DNA of 64,000 bases, taken from Oscheius dolichura. Lineage: Eukaryota; Nematoda; Chromadorea; Rhabditida; Rhabditidae. A program made the translations under genes and the position numbers. Shown piece by piece: positions 58,701-64,000 of the stretch. The stretch is taken from the NCBI GenBank assembly GCA_932521035.1, contig OW051494.1:3272001-3336000 (forward strand), written 5' to 3'. The notes beneath the pieces are model-generated. The model made no database searches, was not told where the DNA came from, and saw only the letters and a list, made by a program, of their open reading frames with translations. The stretch's first letter is position 1. Each line of letters begins with the position of its first letter.

Positions 58701-60415
58701 CAGAGAGGACGGCAACATGCCAAGACTATAAATATCCTGTCGGGAATCGAAAATCTCCCGTTCGGGTAATCCATAGACCCCGTCAGTCTGGACTGCTCTC
58801 ATCCCAGTAGAGTGGTTGTTTCGTCGTTTTTCTGCTACTCAAAATGGCGGACAAAGCGGCGACTAGCGACAATCCGATATCGTTTACGGATACGAATGCC
58901 GAGACGGGCGCCACCGGCCGAGGATCGGGCGCGACGAGCTCGGCCATGCAGGAGCTGATCGGCGGATTGAAGAAGAAGCACCAAGAACAGTCGGAGAGGC
59001 TGACCAAGAGCAGCCGAGGTGGCGGCAAGAAGAAGAAGAACAAGAAGAAGAAGGGCAAAAAGAAGAAGGACAAGTACAAGAAAGTCCGCGGCACGGACAA
59101 GTACGAGCCACAGAACTATCTCCTCCGCATAGAGGGCGTTCTCTGCTGCGCCTCGCTGGTCATGATCGTCCTCTGGCTGGTGCTCACCCTCGCCCTCCTT
59201 ATCCTTATCATCTGCATAACCAGAGGCGACCCCAAGGATCTCATGTTCGCCAAGAAGATCGTGCACAACGGGACGGCCATCGCAGCCCCGTAGATGATGG
59301 TCGACCACCAAATGTGATATAAGGAGAGGACGGCTAATAAAAATCCGATAAAGCCCTCCGAATTGTCTTGTTTTCGATTAACTATTGGCCAAAAGTCAAA
59401 AAGAACTCACAGAGCTGATGTAGCCAGGTAATCTCCTTGTGTGGTAGTTCCGCGGACCCGATGGCATACCAAATACAGGCTAACCAGTGAGCAATCAAAG
59501 CGAACGTCGCCATCAACAGCAGGAGCACCGCCGCTCCGTACTCTGAGTACCTGAAATACATCATTAAAATATAGGGGAAAGGGGAGACGGACCTGTCTAG
59601 TTTCCTCGCTACCCGTACCAGTCGTAACAATCTCGCCGTTTTCAGTAGACCGATCAATGTCGTCGTCTAAAGATACCGTAGCCCATAGACTGTAGACCCA
59701 CCTCATCGGAGTTTGTATTGACGAGAAGAAGATCGAAAGGCACTGCGGCAATCATATCTATTATAAACCAGCCTTTGAAGTAATGCTGTGCAATTTTACC
59801 CGGATGTGATACTACCTATAAAATAATGAGTTACTGTAGAGGTCGGGATAGGGACTGACCTCATCGTTCTCATTTACATATGTAGTTCGAAAATTGATAA
59901 TAATATCGACAATGAACATGATGTCGACTATGAGGTCGACCAGCTCCAGCGGTTCCGTAAACCTGCCCTTCTTATGGTTGTGGTCCTGCAGCTGAATGGG
60001 GTTAGCTATTGGGAAGAGGGGAGGAGGATACCTCTCGGAGGAGGAAAGCCGCCACGTAGGGAGTGAAGATGGCCGTGTAGATAACAAGTAACAATATAAT
60101 CCAATCCCAGACGGCTTTAAACGGGCTGAAGAGGAGGAGGATGAGTGGGGAGGAGGTCGGGGGGACGGTACCTGTAGTGGACGATGGTACAGTGGTGAAT
60201 TCGCGTGGGCTGTAGTTTGTACTCTGGTAGCACATCGGCACCGAGGGAGAGCACCTAAAGAGGGAGGATTCGACTGGGCAGAGGAGGGACAGGGCACTGG
60301 CTACTCTCTCATTCAACTGGCAGTCGAGGGACAACAGACTTACCGCCGTGGTAAAACGAGGACCACCAGACTCGCGGTCATTATATACGGTATAGAGTTG
60401 GGCAGTCGGTGGCAT
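55775..60415 (-). CDS. unc-103: ERG-type voltage-gated K+ channel (KCNH / UNC-103-like)
   Basis: Plasma-membrane K+ channel controlling excitability. First exon 60344-60415 ([20 protein letters not shown]) joins phase 0 to 60172-60254: [20 protein letters not shown], then [20 protein letters not shown] (S1). S2-S3 show [20 protein letters not shown], the S4 sensor [21 protein letters not shown]5 [16 protein letters not shown], and the pore [14 protein letters not shown] with the ERG-type GFG filter. C-linker and c[79 protein letters not shown]. Last exons carry a coiled coil ([20 protein letters not shown]) and [16 protein letters not shown], stop TGA at 55775. No PAS domain precedes S1, so this is a short-N isoform or the PAS exons lie past the window. 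One intron hosts an antisense gene. Confidence 0.94.
58844..59293 (+). CDS. Lys-rich single-pass membrane protein nested in the ERG gene
   Basis: Intronless 149-residue frame on the strand opposite the host, inside the ERG intron between exons ending near 58370 and starting near 59405. Start [20 protein letters not shown], then a Gly/Ser part and a very basic block ([20 protein letters not shown]). A hydrophobic helix near residues 103-132 ([26 protein letters not shown]) follows, then [20 protein letters not shown] with one N-glycosylation sequon (NGT). A TATA-like tataaat at 58727 and an AATAAA at 59336 fit an independent transcript. The family is unrecognised. Topology is probably cytosolic N-terminus with a short outer C-terminus. 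Confidence 0.7.
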   Translation: MADKAATSDNPISFTDTNAETGATGRGSGATSSAMQELIGGLKKKHQEQSERLTKSSRGGGKKKKNKKKKGKKKKDKYKKVRGTDKYEPQNYLLRIEGVLCCASLVMIVLWLVLTLALLILIICITRGDPKDLMFAKKIVHNGTAIAAP

Positions 60416-63400
60416 TTACCTTTTGGGTGCCATTTTGTAACACGACAATAAGTGACTTGGGAAGGGCAGCGGTCGAGGTGGTCATTCGGATGGCCCCCGG
60501 GCCACTCGGAGCATTGCCTGTGGTACTTTTTGTTTTGACTCTCTCTTGTGACTCGCGGCTCTCCTATGGGACGCCCTCTCTCTCTAGAAGGGAAAACGTC
60601 GGTTGAGAAGAGAACGAGAGGAAGACGAGAAATAGCCCGGCCATTGGATATATAGGGATGATTTATGAAGTGGAAGAAGTTAATGAAATCGAGGAGAGAG
60701 AGGAGAACAACGATCTCCGGTGTGAAACGACTGCTCGATTACCCGGCTCGGCTGTCCTCCCCAGAAAAAAAACGGCAGGAGGTAACCTGGCCCAAACGGG
60801 GGGAAGGATACGCAGCAGAGGAGACACATCAGAAGGCGAAGCGACGCATTTAACAAGATTATTCGTCATCGATCCCCCGGCCCCGGGTACCCTGTGGCCT
60901 CCCCGAAAAAGGGAAAGGTGAGAGCAGACACTTAGCCGAGGAAGTCGTCGTCGTCTCGGGGCCAGTAATCAGCACCAAGGTAAGCCGAGGGGGTGACTGA
61001 AGGGGGATAGGCACCCGCCTCTAATGGGCAGGGTTTTATGAGGTCTAAAATGGAGGAAAAGAAGAGAACACGCGGTGTGTCTAATTTGGTTTTTAAGCCA
61101 AAAATGACTAGGACCGGGGAGAGGAGCCCAGTACGGATCAGGGGCAGAAAGGCGCGAAGATCTCGAGCTTTTGAACATTAGAAAAAGGCAAATATTTGAC
61201 TAGTATCATTCCATCTGAACTGAGCCGTGTAAAATAGAGAGAGAGAGAGAGACCGAGTGAAAGTATCACCTGCCCCGGTAGAATCGGGGGGAATGAGGCC
61301 GACGGGGGGACATGGAGAGGGGGGAGGGGGGAGTCTCTATACCCTCCTCCTAATAACATTACTTGACGCTTGGAACAGCGTCAAAACAGCCTGAAGCTAT
61401 TAGGCTCGGCTTGGGTTGGAGGAAGTAATTGAGTCGAAAAAGTGAGGAAAAACACGGGGGGAAACATAAAGAACAGGAAAACGGGGTTATAATCAAGGCA
61501 GACGGCGGGAGACAGGTGCAACCCGGGGAAGGGGATCGACAGCAGCAGTCGGAGGAGGAGGAGGAGGAGGGAGGGGGGATGGAGATGATTCGAAGACGAG
61601 ACGACTTGTTCATTCATCCGTGGACGGAGAAGAGAACGCGAGCACAAATAACAGGAACCCAAGTTTCGACGCGGAGTAAAAAACGGAGCTCGACGAACTC
61701 AATTTTGGGTTGCCTAGCAGGGCCGGGCAGGGCCACGACGTCAACCTAGTTCATCTCAAATCTTATGGAGGACATTCGGTTGAATGGGGCAAGTGGGGAC
61801 AGAAATAGAATCAGCTGTCTTTTTAAGGACTGCTTTCTGTTGAACTCCCCGGTGTTTGTCTGTGGGGAGCGCTTGGAAAAGTCGAATGAATGGCAATGTC
61901 TGGCTGTTTACCAGAAACAGAATGGGAGAGGGATCCTCTCAGATTTTCTACTCATTTGGAGGAGGCGGGAAGACGGCCGGCAGAATAGCGAAACATCTTG
62001 GCCTCTCTATTCTTTTAAGCAGAGCACAATGGACCCGTCTCCCTCTTCCTCGTGAGCAAGGTGTCCCAATTAGAGAAGGGCGTCGTATGACAGGCCGAGC
62101 CGGGGGAACATGGCGCCTAGAGCCCCGTTTCCGGTACCTTCTCTGCCAATTAGGGGCAGCTTATGGTCATCGGCTATTGATCAAAGAGGAAGGGGGAGGA
62201 GTAGAGAGCTGCAATAATTATGGGGGCCAGCTTGTCGCCAGGCTCAATTCATGAATACTAAACACTGTCAGGACGGGAGATGAGGAGCGACGACGCCCGG
62301 AGGAGGACGATATTATAAATGATGATGGAGGTTATGCAAATACCCATTAAAAAGAGAAAAAGAGAGAAAATAAAGAGAGACGTCTTAAAAGGGGACCAAT
62401 CAGTGTATAAATAGGAAAGGGCCGAGACCCGAGGTCAACACTTTGATCCATTGTCAAAGAATTTCTCTCTCACGTGGGCCCCTTTCAAAGAGTTGAGCTC
62501 TCTCCTCTTCGGGCTGGCGAGAGAAACACCGCCAAACAATTAAAGGGAAAGTGTAAAAAATAAGGAAAGGGGTGGGTTTCTAGCGGAATAAGTCCGGCTT
62601 TCTGCTTCGTTTCGACCGATTCAGGCGTATTTTAGACGGGAGACACCGAGAGCAGATGGAAACCTTTGGCATAATCTATTGTTTCCCAAGGGGGAGGGGG
62701 CATGGAGAGACGGGAGACGGCGAAAAAAACAGCTGGCTATGGACAGGGAAATAGCTTTGACCTGTCTGTTTTGGGAGGAGGACGACGCGTGTGTGTGTGT
62801 GGTCTGGGAGACAGAGGATGGCGTGTAATGGACCGCGAGAGGAGGATACACCCTCTGATTTCTCACTTCAACTGATTTTGTTGACTATATAGGGGGAGAC
62901 CCTCTATGAAATATGACTCAGAGGAGAAATCAAGTGGAAGGGCCACATCGTAATAGGGGGAAGAAGAGTTTTATCGGAGGAGACAGAAGAGCTTAGCCTA
63001 GACATGACTGATGGTGGCCGACGACGACGACGGCCGGGAGGAGGAGGCATTCTCTCTCTCGCGCGGTCATCATCTTAATGAAAAGGCTCTCTGTGTCTTC
63101 TTCGCAATCAATGTCTTCTAACGCAACATGGCCGTGAAAATGAGAACGACGACGAGGAGGAGAGAAGGAAATCGGAGAGCATCATTCGCGATGCAGCCGG
63201 GAGGCAGCGTCAAAAACACCGCCGCCGCGGAGCCGAGAGGGGACCAGGTAAATTCGCCCCTTCGGGTGAAACGGAGGCCCCTTGAAGGGAGGGAACCTCA
63301 CTCGAAAGCAAAGATCCCGTTGCAATTAGTCTAATTCCTGCAAAGGCCTGTCCGGGCGGCAGGCAGGCAACGGGGGGAAGCCAGTTCATAAGGTGCCGGG

Positions 63401-64000
63401 GGGCCAGCACAAAGTGTGGGTCATTATCGAAAATTGTACCCGAGACACACTCCCCTGAATGGACCCTCTCTCTCACACACTCTCTGTCAATTGAAATCTC
63501 TGGCAGAAACTTACCGCTGAAAAAGGTACGGGGTCAGCCGTCAACGTTGGAATGGCGACGGATACCCGACGGAGGAAGGCGCTGGCTCGCCGCGTTGCGG
63601 CTGCTGTCCGCCTCGTGGGCGTTGTGACTGAGGTCGACGGCGAGAGTAGGTGCCGACTCTGGTGCTTTTTGTACGGGAAGAAGTGCAGACACGGGGGACC
63701 GGTGGGGACAGGGAAGGGTCCAGCTTGTTAGTGAAGGGGGGACTAAAAGGAAACAAGGAGAGAGGGCTGTTGTACCCCGGAATTCAAGAGGCACCGACAA
63801 GTGGCGGGGGAGAGGAAGAGAGAGGAGAGAGATAGCCGAGTGGCACGCTAGCCTCTAATCTAATTCACCTCTGACCCTGGGGGCCTTTCTTTTTTATCTC
63901 TCTCCCTCTGTCCATATCCATTTGCAGACAAAAATTAAAAATAGAGGAGGAAGAGACTCTCCTCCCTCCCCCTCCAACAAAGGGCTAATGGTGGATGCAT
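60416..64000. other. Purine-rich (+) region upstream of ERG, no gene recognised
   Basis: This is 3.6 kb that is G/A-rich on + and so C/T-rich on the ERG sense strand, mirroring the 43-51 kb region. It contains microsatellite-like runs (gagagagaga near 61240; gtgtgtgtgtg near 62790; ggaggaggagg near 61550). The only open frames are compositional artefacts or unsupported. It is probably the ERG 5' region or a long intron leading to upstream exons outside the window. Confidence 0.45.

Noticed and set aside
63128-63247. Open frame MAVKMRTTTRRREGNRRASF with a gtaaat donor, possible first exon of a + gene to the right
   Set aside because: It lies in purine-biased DNA that favours Arg/Glu-rich frames by chance, and has no acceptor upstream, no partner exon in the window and no similarity.

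Overview
The window looks like nuclear DNA of a nematode (or a close ecdysozoan relative). Most introns are only about 35-50 bp, GT...AG with weak pyrimidine tracts. Many first exons begin right after a 3' splice acceptor, as expected for spliced-leader trans-splicing. The gene set is animal: integrin alpha, ERG-type K+ channel, CaMKK, SR splicing factor, astacin, NDUFA1. It also carries a local family of secreted von Willebrand A plus C-type lectin proteins of the kind expanded in nematodes. No rRNA, canonical tRNA, CRISPR or prokaryotic operon was seen. Species cannot be assigned.

Layout. 1-1.4 kb: pyrimidine-rich upstream DNA. 1.4-5.75 kb (+): integrin alpha. 6.4-7.1 kb (+): small Gly/Pro-rich secreted protein. 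7.25-8.9 kb (-): DNAJC1-like ER J-protein, divergent from a two-RRM SR splicing factor (+, 9.25-10.9 kb) that carries a probable poison exon. 11.2-15.9 kb (-): TTC28-like TPR/CHAT protein. 16.5-17.4 kb (-): unknown membrane protein. 19.7-21.8 kb (+): casein-kinase-1/TTBK-like kinase with a Lys-rich leader. 22.06-22.4 kb (+): small PPxY tail-anchored protein. 23.6-24.6 kb (+): astacin protease. 26-41.6 kb: a lectin cluster with four vWA/C-type lectin genes; two of them (26.0-28.6 + and 39.3-41.6 -) form a large inverted duplication. Interleaved are two members of an unrecognised family, NDUFA1, mitochondrial thiolase ACAA2, a 413-bp foldback element and a tRNA-like Pol III box element. 41.95-43.16 kb (-): divergent PP1 phosphatase. 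43.2-51.1 kb: long, strongly C/T-rich region, probably the 5' introns of the CaMKK gene (+, core 51.1-53.2 kb). 53.5-54.9 kb (+): fifth vWA-lectin. 55.8-60.4 kb (-): ERG (unc-103-like) channel with a membrane protein gene nested antisense in one intron. 60.4-64 kb: purine-rich on + (pyrimidine-rich on the ERG sense strand), no gene recognised.

Themes. Conserved housekeeping genes at 7-11 and 34-37 kb sit in AT-rich blocks; most others sit in GC-richer DNA. Long 5' regions are pyrimidine-rich on the sense strand of the neighbouring gene. The vWA-lectin cluster shows recent duplication, patchy sequence conversion, domain fusion and degenerate metal-binding motifs, which fits a fast-evolving secreted recognition family. 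All gene models were spliced by eye, so exon ends are inferences unless a family motif crosses the junction.
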